From Flavobacterium flabelliforme (GTDB lineage: Bacteria; Bacteroidota; Bacteroidia; Flavobacteriales; Flavobacteriaceae), in the NCBI RefSeq assembly GCF_017948675.1, contig NZ_JAGFBU010000008.1, positions 41,728 to 105,727 on the forward strand: a stretch of 64,000 nucleotides of DNA. The letters are read 5' to 3'. Within the stretch, counting starts at the first letter, position 1. The number at the start of each line of letters is the position of its first letter. The notes under the pieces are model-generated. The model saw only the letters and a program-made list of their open reading frames with translations. It ran no database searches and had not been told where the DNA came from. Of the stretch, positions 56,225-63,239 are shown piece by piece. The position numbers were made by a program, and so were the translations under genes.

Positions 56225-56677
56225 ATGACAACATTAAAAAAAGGAGATAAAGCGCCTAATTTCTCCGGATTAGATCAAGATGGTCAATTGCATAAATTAT
56301 CGGATTATGCGGGAAAAAAATTAGTAGTTTTCTTTTATCCTAAAGCAAGCACACCAGGATGTACAGCCGAAGCATGTGATTTAAGAGATAATTTCGAACG
56401 TTTTCAAGCAAACAATTATGAATTACTAGGTGTTAGTGCCGATTCTTCAAAAGCGCAATTAAAATTTAAAGAGAAGTATGAATTTCCTTTCCCTCTTTTA
56501 GCAGACGAAGATAAGTCTTTGATTGAAGCATTTGGTGTTTGGGGTCCTAAAAAATTTATGGGCAAAGAATATGATGGTATTCACAGAACCACTTTTGTTA
56601 TTGATGAAAATGGAATTATTGATTCTGTCATAGAAAAAGTTAAGACAAAAGAACATGCAGCACAAATTTTAGATTAA
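56225..56677 (+). CDS. bcp: Thioredoxin-dependent thiol peroxidase (Bcp/PrxQ)
   Basis: Peroxiredoxin of 150 residues that reduces peroxides with electrons from thioredoxin. The peroxidatic Cys is C46 in 'TPGCTAEACDLRD' and the resolving Cys is C51, the atypical 2-Cys pattern of Bcp/PrxQ. The fold is complete, ending 'IIDSVIEKVKTKEHAAQIL'. Divergent to nth, with the candidate structured RNA in its upstream space. Terminator-like hairpin downstream. Cytoplasmic. Confidence 0.94.
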   Translation: MTTLKKGDKAPNFSGLDQDGQLHKLSDYAGKKLVVFFYPKASTPGCTAEACDLRDNFERFQANNYELLGVSADSSKAQLKFKEKYEFPFPLLADEDKSLIEAFGVWGPKKFMGKEYDGIHRTTFVIDENGIIDSVIEKVKTKEHAAQILD

Positions 56678-56693
56678 TTAACTGAAATTAGTA

Positions 56694-56724
56694 AAACCTC
56701 GTTTAAAAAAAACAAGCGAGGTTT
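56694..56724 (+). terminator. Hairpin after the thiol peroxidase gene
   Basis: AAACCTCG (56694-56701) pairs with CGAGGTTT (56717-56724). No long U tract follows, so termination efficiency is uncertain. Confidence 0.6.
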
Positions 56725-56856
56725 GTATTAATTGAATACTTTTTAAGATTTAAAACGTATTTTAATTACAATTAAAAACTTAAAAATAGTACTTTCATTA
56801 AACTCTAAAACCACTATTAATACAAAAGGTCAAATTCCTTTATCATACAACTTGAT

Positions 56857-57729
56857 TTATTTTTGGTCAATATACAGATCATTGAATAAAGCATTAGGTT
56901 TCATCAATACGAGGTTATTTTGAAAATCAAGTAAAATCGTGAACCGTTTTAAAATTTCATTTCCTAAAACGTGTACATTTTTGTCCCAGACTGGTTTTTG
57001 TGCAGTTGTGATCTGAACAGGAATATCTTTGAGTTCGTATTTTCCTATTTTAAAACGATTCAGGTTTGAAGTAGTTACCGATATTTCGTTTCCTTGTGCG
57101 CCTTTCATTACTATTTCTTTTATAAATCTCATTTTTGTATTAGGAAAGTGAGCTGCTTGCAAGAGATTATGGTCTAACATAAGCGTTCTTTCAAATCCAG
57201 TATCGAATAGAAAAAGGTCTTTTACCATTTTTTTACTCTGCTTTATTTCACTTGACACAAAAAATAAAGTTTTGTAAAACTCCATTTTTAGTTGAGTGAA
57301 GTTAGAATCCAACAATGCATAAGATGGCATCAAAGAGTGTATAATCAAATACTTTTTGTCGTAATTAATTTCAACAACTTTTCCTTTAAAAAAATCCCAG
57401 CCAAATCTTCCTTCAGTTCCATGTCCTGCTAATTCGGCATCATAAACTTTAGTTTTGTAAGTAGTATTTCCTATTTGTAAATCGTACAATGTGTTATAAA
57501 GTGCTGGTTTTGTCTTCACTTTATTATTCAGAACATCATTTGTTAAAACGAGTTCTGTTGTTCCAGTATCAAAATTTAAATTTAAAGTGTCTTTATGGTT
57601 AAAAATAGCTTTTATAAAAATGGTGTTATACTCATTAAGACCCATTGCAATGGTATCACTTGTGTGTAAATTTTGTCCAAAAATGCTGTTACATATCAGT
57701 AGTGGAATAACAAACAATGTAGTTTTCAT
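56857..57729 (-). CDS. Secreted retropepsin-like aspartic protease-fold protein
   Basis: A 290-residue exported protein with signal MKTTLFVIPLLICNSIFGQ. It has two aspartic-protease-type motifs, 'LNFDTGTTELVLTND' and 'FLFDTGFERTLMLDH', one in each half, so it is a single-chain double-domain member of the retropepsin/pepsin-like clan. Other family strands follow ('VLGNEILKRFTILLDFQNN'). The catalytic D-T-G pair is intact, so peptidase activity is possible, though many bacterial members are untested. Leftmost gene of the all-minus block that runs to the window end. Confidence 0.8.
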   Translation of the reverse strand: MKTTLFVIPLLICNSIFGQNLHTSDTIAMGLNEYNTIFIKAIFNHKDTLNLNFDTGTTELVLTNDVLNNKVKTKPALYNTLYDLQIGNTTYKTKVYDAELAGHGTEGRFGWDFFKGKVVEINYDKKYLIIHSLMPSYALLDSNFTQLKMEFYKTLFFVSSEIKQSKKMVKDLFLFDTGFERTLMLDHNLLQAAHFPNTKMRFIKEIVMKGAQGNEISVTTSNLNRFKIGKYELKDIPVQITTAQKPVWDKNVHVLGNEILKRFTILLDFQNNLVLMKPNALFNDLYIDQK

Positions 57730-57884
57730 CTTTTTATTTATTTGTCTTATTTCTTTATCAGCTGTAAGTAATTATACTGCTATTTCGCCATCAAAAAGAT
57801 CTAGTGATTTGTCTAATTTATATTTAATATTCTAAACATTTATTCTCTTATTTATCAATCTTCTAAAAGTGTTGTTTTTAAATT

Positions 57885-58538
57885 TTAAGTTTTTTTATTG
57901 GTATTTTTTTCTAAAATTGTAATAGCACCACTTTCATCATTTAATAGATAATATTGAATCCAAATTTCTTTGTCTTTGGTTTTAATTATATATGTCTTGA
58001 TTGCGTCTAATAAGTTATAATCTATAGAAAAACCATAATGTTTGTCTATTAATTCTGTGTTGCCAATTCTTTCAATTTCTGATTTTGGAACCGTTACGTT
58101 ATTAACATTAACACCACCTAAATCTAAAATTGCTTCTTCAAAGTTTTTTCCAACTAGTAAACTATTAAATCTTTTTCCATCACTTCTATCTTTCTCTATA
58201 GTCGATTTAAAAGTTTTTCCATCAACAGGAATTAATTTGCCCGCAACTGCAAAATATTCTCTATCAAAATCTCGTATGTCTTTTTTATTAATATTTTTGT
58301 CGTAACCATAAGTATAATTTTCTGGTGGATTTATATAGGGAAAAACACCAAGTTCAGCAGTAGATTCAGCAATGTCATCAATTTTAAAATCAACATTTGT
58401 TTTAATTTTAGCATCTGATTTATTTTCTATTTTGGGTAAGCTATCAATTACCTTTCCCTCAGATTGCTCTTTTTTGGCAGAATTGTTACAGGAAAAAATA
58501 AGAAATGAAACAATGAATATTCCAATATTTTTTTTCAT
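57885..58538 (-). CDS. Predicted lipoprotein, unknown
   Basis: A 217-residue protein with signal MKKNIGIFIVSFLIF and lipobox FSCN (Cys-17 or so lipidated). The mature part starts with a Lys/Ser/Asp-rich linker and then a mixed fold ('AESTAELGVFPYINPPENY', 'DREYFAVAGKLIPVDGKT'). I recognise no family. Same orientation as its neighbours in the block, 155 bases from the gene on the left. Confidence 0.7.
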   Translation of the reverse strand: MKKNIGIFIVSFLIFSCNNSAKKEQSEGKVIDSLPKIENKSDAKIKTNVDFKIDDIAESTAELGVFPYINPPENYTYGYDKNINKKDIRDFDREYFAVAGKLIPVDGKTFKSTIEKDRSDGKRFNSLLVGKNFEEAILDLGGVNVNNVTVPKSEIERIGNTELIDKHYGFSIDYNLLDAIKTYIIKTKDKEIWIQYYLLNDESGAITILEKNTNKKT

Positions 58539-58697
58539 TTTATTACTTTTTAAAAAATGATTAATAGATTAAAAATCAGAGATTTTCATTCAAATATAAT
58601 CTAAAGGAATTTATTATTGTAAGAAAAATTTAGTATTATGATAAAAAATGATTAAAATAGTTATTACTATTTTTTTTGAGGTTGATAGTATTTAATT

Positions 58698-59216
58698 TTA
58701 AAAGTTAAAAGAAAATTTTGGCAAACACCAATAAATCATTTCTTTATCTTGTTTTATTATTTTAAAATTTAATTTTTTTAGTAAATGAATAGACGCCTCA
58801 TTTTCCAATAAACATCTAGCAGTAATTTCTTTTACAATTGGATTTAAAAAAGCCCAAGCAATAAGTTCATTTGTTGCTTCAAGAGCGTATCCTTTTTTTT
58901 GTTCTTCCTCAATAATACCATAGCCAAGGTCTATATTATTATCGTGAGGATTAAAGCCTTTAAATCCTAGATCTCCAATTATTTCATAATTTTCTTTTTT
59001 GATAATCATCCAAGATTCAAATCCCGTAGGTTTTTCTACTTTTGATAAATTTTCTATGATTTTTGGTAAAGTTTCAAGAACTTCTGCATCCGGCCAACCC
59101 AAGGCTCTATTTAATTTTAGGGAGTCTAAATTTTTAAAATCTAATTTCAAAATGGTTTCACATATTTCTATCGTAAAAGGAATTAGAATTAATCTTTTAG
59201 TTAAAAGTTTAAGCAT
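58698..59216 (-). CDS. GNAT family N-acetyltransferase (RimJ-like)
   Basis: A 172-residue acetyltransferase of the RimJ/RimL type: 'LTKRLILIPFTIEICETIL' start, 'IIGDLGFKGFNPHDNNIDLGYGI' (part: IGDLGFKGF then NIDLGYGI), acetyl-CoA loop in 'EEQKKGYALEATNELIAWAF', and 'ARCLLENEASIHLLKKLNFK'. Probably modifies an amino group of a small molecule or protein N terminus. Cytoplasmic, single gene in the block; no repeat of the kind found further right borders it. Confidence 0.85.
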   Translation of the reverse strand: MLKLLTKRLILIPFTIEICETILKLDFKNLDSLKLNRALGWPDAEVLETLPKIIENLSKVEKPTGFESWMIIKKENYEIIGDLGFKGFNPHDNNIDLGYGIIEEEQKKGYALEATNELIAWAFLNPIVKEITARCLLENEASIHLLKKLNFKIIKQDKEMIYWCLPKFSFNF

Positions 59217-59360
59217 TTTTTTTGAATGATTTATAATATGATGTTGGCATTGTTGAGTTTAATCAGAGACTTTTACCTTATTAAATAATAACTTTATTAA
59301 TTGCTTTAATTATGTTAAATTTTATTTTTCATAAAAAAGTCATTCTAATATGCTATTTTT

Positions 59361-60377
59361 TTATTTTTTTAAGATTGTTATAATTGCTTCTGATATTTCA
59401 AAAATTTTGCCTTTATAATTATTGTCAAGCAAAACTATTGTGAATTTTTCATCAATATCTGAAATCAATAATGCTTCATAATTTCCAACTCTTCCGTGAT
59501 GGGTATGTAAAATTAAATTTTGATTTTTGTATGTTGCATTACCTAAAGCTGATTGTGTTTCTTCTGAATTAAAACGTTGACCAATTTCATAAAGAGATTT
59601 TTTATTTATTATTTTACCAGAGTGTAGTAAATTTGCCCATTTTAATAAATCAATTGTAGTTATATAAATTCCACCTGTAATTGGTAAATCTTTTTTATCT
59701 CTTATTAGACTACTATTAAATCCCTTGGCAATATTTTGCTCATTTTCAAAAGGGGTCATTAATGAGGAGATCATTTTACAAGGTTTGAATATGAATTTTT
59801 CTACATATTCTTTATAAGAGATTCCACTTACTCTTTCCACAATAAAGTGCCGTAAAAAGATATTATTGTTATTGTAATCGTAATTTGTTCCAGGTATAAA
59901 GTCAAGACTGTCGATTATTTTTAAATCTTCAAAAAGATCTTTGTCGTTTTTTATTTTTTTCCAATTTACGTCTGGTATGCCACTTGTATATTTTAGTAAG
60001 TCCTTAATGGCAACCTCATTTGACCATTTTGGTAATTCTGGAATAAATTTTGAAACCTTATCGTCCAAAGTCAATTTTCCTTGTTCCTGCAACTTTAATA
60101 AAGCAACAGCACTAAATTCTTTTGTTATTGAACCAATATTAAATCTATAATCAGTGGTTAATTTTGTTGTTTTAGTTTCATCACTATACCCGAATGAATT
60201 ATTATATATTAATTTGTTATTTTTTGAAATAAGTACATTTCCATTAAAAGTTCCGTTTTGATAATACTTATTCATTATCGAATCAATTTGATTTACTTTG
60301 TTATTTTGTGCCGATAAATTATTTATCAACAGCACAATGAGAATTACAATTAAAAAGGAACCTTTATTGTTTTTCAT
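59361..60377 (-). CDS. Secreted serine hydrolase, beta-lactamase-like family
   Basis: From ATG at 60377 the protein has 338 residues with signal MKNNKGSFLIVILIVLLINNLSAQ. Motifs: SITK (SxxK, in 'IGSITKEFSAVALLKL'), YNN within 'NYDYNNNNIF' (YxN) and 'HTHHGRVGNYEALL' (H-x-G-type third element). The frame continues 45 codons upstream, but that part is translated repeat sequence (see repeat at 60439-60571) and is unlikely to belong to the exported protein. Bounded on its upstream side by the repeat. A paralogue in function, not a close copy, is at 4811-6010. Confidence 0.83.
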   Translation of the reverse strand: MKNNKGSFLIVILIVLLINNLSAQNNKVNQIDSIMNKYYQNGTFNGNVLISKNNKLIYNNSFGYSDETKTTKLTTDYRFNIGSITKEFSAVALLKLQEQGKLTLDDKVSKFIPELPKWSNEVAIKDLLKYTSGIPDVNWKKIKNDKDLFEDLKIIDSLDFIPGTNYDYNNNNIFLRHFIVERVSGISYKEYVEKFIFKPCKMISSLMTPFENEQNIAKGFNSSLIRDKKDLPITGGIYITTIDLLKWANLLHSGKIINKKSLYEIGQRFNSEETQSALGNATYKNQNLILHTHHGRVGNYEALLISDIDEKFTIVLLDNNYKGKIFEISEAIITILKK

Positions 60378-60438
60378 AGTTTTATAAATATTTTTTATTT
60401 GAATTTTGAGGATTTGATATGAATACATTCTAAAAACT

Positions 60439-60571
60439 TGAATACATCTTTGAGCTACAAGCGGTTTGTGAATAAAGATCCGAGATTTTTCCGTTAAACA
60501 CAAATTTTCCAACTACAAAACCATCTTCAAATTAAGCCTAAAACTCCAATCTCGCCAAACGCCCGTTGGTA
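60439..60571 (-). repeat. Cassette-associated structured repeat, copy A (most diverged)
   Basis: One of three related ~135-bp elements (A 60439-60571, B 61381-61518, C 63098-63230). Shared core on the plus strand: gctacaag, then attaaagat-cgagatttttcc, cacaaattttccaa, tacaaaa-catctt. In copy A the gene-proximal end reads (minus) CTACCAACGGGCGTTTGG and the far end has lost clear complementarity, so it may be inactive. It lies between the serine hydrolase start and the end of the membrane-protein gene. Confidence 0.75.
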
Positions 60572-60575
60572 GAAG

Positions 60576-61367
60576 TTATTTTTCATATAATTTTGTAATT
60601 TCTTTTTCTAAAAAAATCTTTTCATAATCTCTTATTGTAAGTTTGTCTAAATATTCTATATCATCTTTACTTACTCCAAAAAAAAGACTTCCTCTTGTTT
60701 CTGATTCTAAAATACTATCCAATTTTATACTAATCAATCCATTATCTAGTTTTTTTAATTTTATTGTAGAAGTTATTTCACTTTTTGATTTTTCAAGTTC
60801 AAAAACATAATTATAATCTTGAGCACTGCCATAAACTTTTTCCAATTTTAATTTATTTATTACTTCTTGTTTTTCTAATTTTAAGGTAATTTCTAAATTT
60901 GATTTTAATTTTATTTCTCCGTGTGCTTTAGGCAATGATGTTGCAATAAATGCAAAAGAACATACGGAAAGAATAATAGGTTTAAAATTGATTTTACTTG
61001 TCAAGTAATCATATAAATTGGAATTCCAATATAAATATGAAATTGGTAAAATTAATAATGTTACTAAATCTGAATAATCAATTGTTCTATTCAACCCAAT
61101 CCCGATAGATTGAAAAAAAACAAGAATTGGTTGTATTATTTCGGATTTCCACAAAATGAATAATATTGCAGTTCCTAAATAGTTAAGTTTTACTTTTTCG
61201 GGAAACAATAAACTCAAAAAGTATGGAAATGCAAAAAGCCCTGCGACATCTGATAATTTTCCAGTAAAAAAATTAGAATAATAACTTTTTAGAAATATAT
61301 CATTTACAATTAAAATAATAATTGAAATTATAAATATTCCTCTGAAATGTTTTCTATCTTGGATCAT
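60576..61367 (-). CDS. Integral membrane protein, unknown
   Basis: A 263-residue protein with about five hydrophobic helices in the first 160 residues ('GIFIISIIILIVNDIFLK', 'FFTGKLSDVAGLFAFPYFLSLL' in part: FFTGKLSDVAGLFAFPY, 'TAILFILWKSEIIQPILVFF') and a soluble Lys/Glu-rich C-terminal domain. The TGKLSDVAGLF element also occurs in uncharacterised membrane proteins of other bacteria, as I recall it, without a known role. Bordered on both sides by repeats (B upstream, A downstream), so it is an isolated single-gene cassette. Confidence 0.7.
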   Translation of the reverse strand: MIQDRKHFRGIFIISIIILIVNDIFLKSYYSNFFTGKLSDVAGLFAFPYFLSLLFPEKVKLNYLGTAILFILWKSEIIQPILVFFQSIGIGLNRTIDYSDLVTLLILPISYLYWNSNLYDYLTSKINFKPIILSVCSFAFIATSLPKAHGEIKLKSNLEITLKLEKQEVINKLKLEKVYGSAQDYNYVFELEKSKSEITSTIKLKKLDNGLISIKLDSILESETRGSLFFGVSKDDIEYLDKLTIRDYEKIFLEKEITKLYEK

Positions 61368-61437
61368 CTTTTATAATTTTTGCCAACGTTTTGGCGCTAC
61401 AAGAAGTAGTGGGATTAAAGATTCGAGATTTTTCCAT
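61354..61437 (-). CDS. Possible leader mini-ORF running from repeat B into the membrane-protein start
   Basis: An ATG inside repeat B (minus strand, 61437-61435) opens 27 codons beginning MEKSRIFNP and ends with TAG at 61356-61354, overlapping the start codon (61367-61365) of the downstream membrane-protein gene in another frame. The overlap could couple translation. The same ATGGAAAAATCTCG is present in copy C but closes after 10 codons, so coding is uncertain; I see no evidence of selection on the peptide. Confidence 0.3.
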   Translation of the reverse strand: MEKSRIFNPTTSCSAKTLAKIIKDDPR

Positions 61438-61518
61438 TATGCACAAATTTTCCAAGTACAAAAACATCTTTAAATTCAGCCAAATGCCCAAATCTCTTGA
61501 AACTGCTGTAAGCTGAGG
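61381..61518 (-). repeat. Cassette-associated structured repeat, copy B
   Basis: About 138 bp, similar to copy C at most positions. Minus-strand order: GCTTACAGCAGTTTCAAG (near the end of the upstream gene), a conserved core around AAGATGTTTTTGTACTTGG and ATGGAAAAATCTCG, then CTTGTAGCGCCAAAACGTTGGCA. Ends: CTTGTAGCG and the gene-proximal CAGTTTCAAG are partly complementary, and the last box CGTTGGC resembles an integron-type GTTRRRY core site. It lies between the retropepsin-like gene and the membrane-protein gene. Confidence 0.82.
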
Positions 61519-61522
61519 TTTT

Positions 61523-62437
61523 TTATTCTATTCCAATTTTGTTTTCGATGCAGTCAATATACAAACAATTATTTAAAAATATTTTGTTGCCCAACATTCC
61601 TGTCATTCCCGAAAATTTCATCATCGAATATTGAGTTTGTGAAAATCCTTCTACATAGGTAACATTGGTTAATTTTATCTTTTTGTCGCAAAATTGAATA
61701 TTTTGGTTGCAATTTGCGGTGTAAGTTGTCAAGACTTTATCCCAAGATTTTGATTTTTCGATGTTAATTTTTGAATTTGGAAGTTTCAGCTTTTCCCAAA
61801 TTTCTTTGTTTGTTAGCAATTCGTATGCACTTGTTCCCGAGTCAAACAAAAATTTTTCTTCAGTTCCATTTAACAAACCACGAAATATAATTTTTCTTTT
61901 TTTGAATTTAAAATTAAACAATTTTCCTTGAAATTGAGTTGGTTCATTTGATAGATTTAATGCAATGTAATTTTCCTTGAAATTTATTACGGTTTTGCGA
62001 TTTTCTAAAATATCTGCTCCAATTGTTCCAATAATTTTTAAAGTGTCATTTTTATCATCATCATTACCAATATTCAAAATTTGGAACTTGTCCGATATTA
62101 TTTTGGATTTTCCAATGTAAAATATTGTTTTTGCTCGTTCCTGATTTACATTAATTTGCGTTAGCTTATCAATTGCTTTTGAATAAAAAATAGTTGATGG
62201 TGAACCTGTGTCAAATTGCAAATAATAAGTTGCTGTGTCATTTGGGAAATGAATTGGAAGTAACAGCACATTTTTATAATTACCCAGCCAAGTAAAAGGG
62301 ATATTTCCACTTTCGTTTTCTACAGTTAGGTAATTTTTTTCGGGTGTGAATTTTTGGTCAAAATAAATATAGGCACCGAGCAAACCTAAAACCAAAACAA
62401 CCAAAAAAACGAGCACGATTTTCTTTAAAATTTTCAT
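61523..62437 (-). CDS. Membrane-anchored retropepsin-like aspartic protease-fold protein
   Basis: A 304-residue protein with an N-terminal membrane helix (about residues 5-27, 'IVLVFLVVLVLGLLGAYIYF'). Two motifs, 'LQFDTGSPSTIFYSKA' and 'FLFDSGTSAYELLT', give the D-T-G / D-S-G pair of a single-chain aspartic protease. It is a distant paralogue of the product of 56857-57729. It directly follows the membrane-anchored XRE regulator gene (88 bases) with no repeat between them, so the two form one cassette unit flanked by repeats C and B; regulated proteolysis is one possibility. Confidence 0.8.
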   Translation of the reverse strand: MKILKKIVLVFLVVLVLGLLGAYIYFDQKFTPEKNYLTVENESGNIPFTWLGNYKNVLLLPIHFPNDTATYYLQFDTGSPSTIFYSKAIDKLTQINVNQERAKTIFYIGKSKIISDKFQILNIGNDDDKNDTLKIIGTIGADILENRKTVINFKENYIALNLSNEPTQFQGKLFNFKFKKRKIIFRGLLNGTEEKFLFDSGTSAYELLTNKEIWEKLKLPNSKINIEKSKSWDKVLTTYTANCNQNIQFCDKKIKLTNVTYVEGFSQTQYSMMKFSGMTGMLGNKIFLNNCLYIDCIENKIGIE

Positions 62438-62525
62438 AAGATTACTTTTCTACAAAAGTCTATTTATAAAACCATATTTTTTGAAAAAACGATATGCCAA
62501 TTTTATGTCAATTACACGACAAAAT

Positions 62526-63065
62526 TTATAAATAATTGATTTTCAAAATCTTATTTAAATCTTCGTTTTTATTTAAACTAATGCCATTTATGATGTTGAT
62601 CATTAATTTTAAAGAAATAATTGTAAGTAATGGGATTAAAAAAAGTGGAAAACTAAGCGATAATTCCTTTTGAATAAATGGACTTATGATAAGCGAAAAC
62701 GAAAGCAAAACGGTTAATATAATTTGCACACTTACGATGTTTTTGCCAAGCTCTTTATTTTTTTGGTCGCTGGTTTTGTTTGTTAATATTAGTGGAAAAA
62801 TAACACCACCAAATGGTATTATAAGTCCCATTAAAGAGGAAAGATTAATTAATTTTGCTCTGTCTATTTTTGTGATTTCTTTGGCAGAAATTAATTTTTC
62901 AGGCTCGATTTCAAAAGTTTTTACAAGTGTTTTTAATGTAAATCCTTTTGGAATATTTCCAGCTTCAATTCGCTGGATTGTTCGCAACGAAAGCCCACTT
63001 TTTTCAGCAAGTTCAGTTTGCGTTAAGTTTTTTTCTTTTCTTAATTGTTGAACAATTGTCTTCAT
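62526..63065 (-). CDS. XRE-type helix-turn-helix regulator with C-terminal membrane helices
   Basis: A 179-residue protein. Residues 5-60 form an XRE/HTH_3 domain ('LRKEKNLTQTELAEKSGLSL', 'RTIQRIEAGNIPKGFTLKTL'). Residues about 75-165 contain three hydrophobic helices ('LMGLIIPFGGVIFPLIL', 'VSVQIILTVLLSFSLIISPF' in part: QIILTVLLSFSLIISPF, 'FPLFLIPLLTIISLKLMIN'), so DNA binding would occur at the membrane. Such membrane-tethered XRE proteins are known in flavobacteria without assigned role. It lies just after repeat C and before the retropepsin-like gene in the same direction. Confidence 0.82.
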   Translation of the reverse strand: MKTIVQQLRKEKNLTQTELAEKSGLSLRTIQRIEAGNIPKGFTLKTLVKTFEIEPEKLISAKEITKIDRAKLINLSSLMGLIIPFGGVIFPLILTNKTSDQKNKELGKNIVSVQIILTVLLSFSLIISPFIQKELSLSFPLFLIPLLTIISLKLMINIINGISLNKNEDLNKILKINYL

Positions 63066-63097
63066 TTGTCGATTTGTTGCGATTTTGTAAACTTTCT

Positions 63098-63230
63098 GCT
63101 AACGTCTTGGCGCTACAAGTTATATGGGATTAAAGATGCGAGATTTTTCCATTATGCACAAGTTTTCCAAGTACAAAACCATCTTTAAATTTAGTCTAAT
63201 GCCCAAATATCTTGTAACGGCTGTTGGGCG
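63098..63230 (-). repeat. Cassette-associated structured repeat, copy C (best preserved)
   Basis: About 133 bp. Minus strand: GCCCAAC (fits RYYYAAC), AGC, CGTTACAAG, a ~75-base core with AAGATGG, TTTTGTACTTGG and ATGGAAAAATCTCG, then CTTGTAGCG, CCAAGA, CGTTAGCA. CGTTACAAG and CTTGTAGCG pair in 9 positions (one G-T), and the outer boxes partly pair, an R-L-L-R layout like integron attC sites, though the centre is far more conserved between copies than in attC families. It sits between the secreted-protein gene and the XRE gene. Confidence 0.85.
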
Positions 63231-63239
63231 ATGCATTTA

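Noticed and set aside
4811..60377. The two serine hydrolases as antibiotic resistance genes
   Set aside because: They have the SxxK/YxN fold but this family is mostly esterases and peptidases; nothing in the sequence indicates beta-lactam specificity.
62686..63051. Plus-strand frame of about 121 codons opposite the XRE regulator gene
   Set aside because: Entirely antisense to a convincing HTH-membrane protein gene; no independent support.
60439..63230. CRISPR array
   Set aside because: The repeats are about 135 bp, separated by whole genes and there are no short regular spacers or cas genes.
60439..63230. Insertion sequences or MITEs bordering the genes
   Set aside because: No transposase gene and no obvious target-site duplications at the three copies; I keep it only as an alternative in the main finding.
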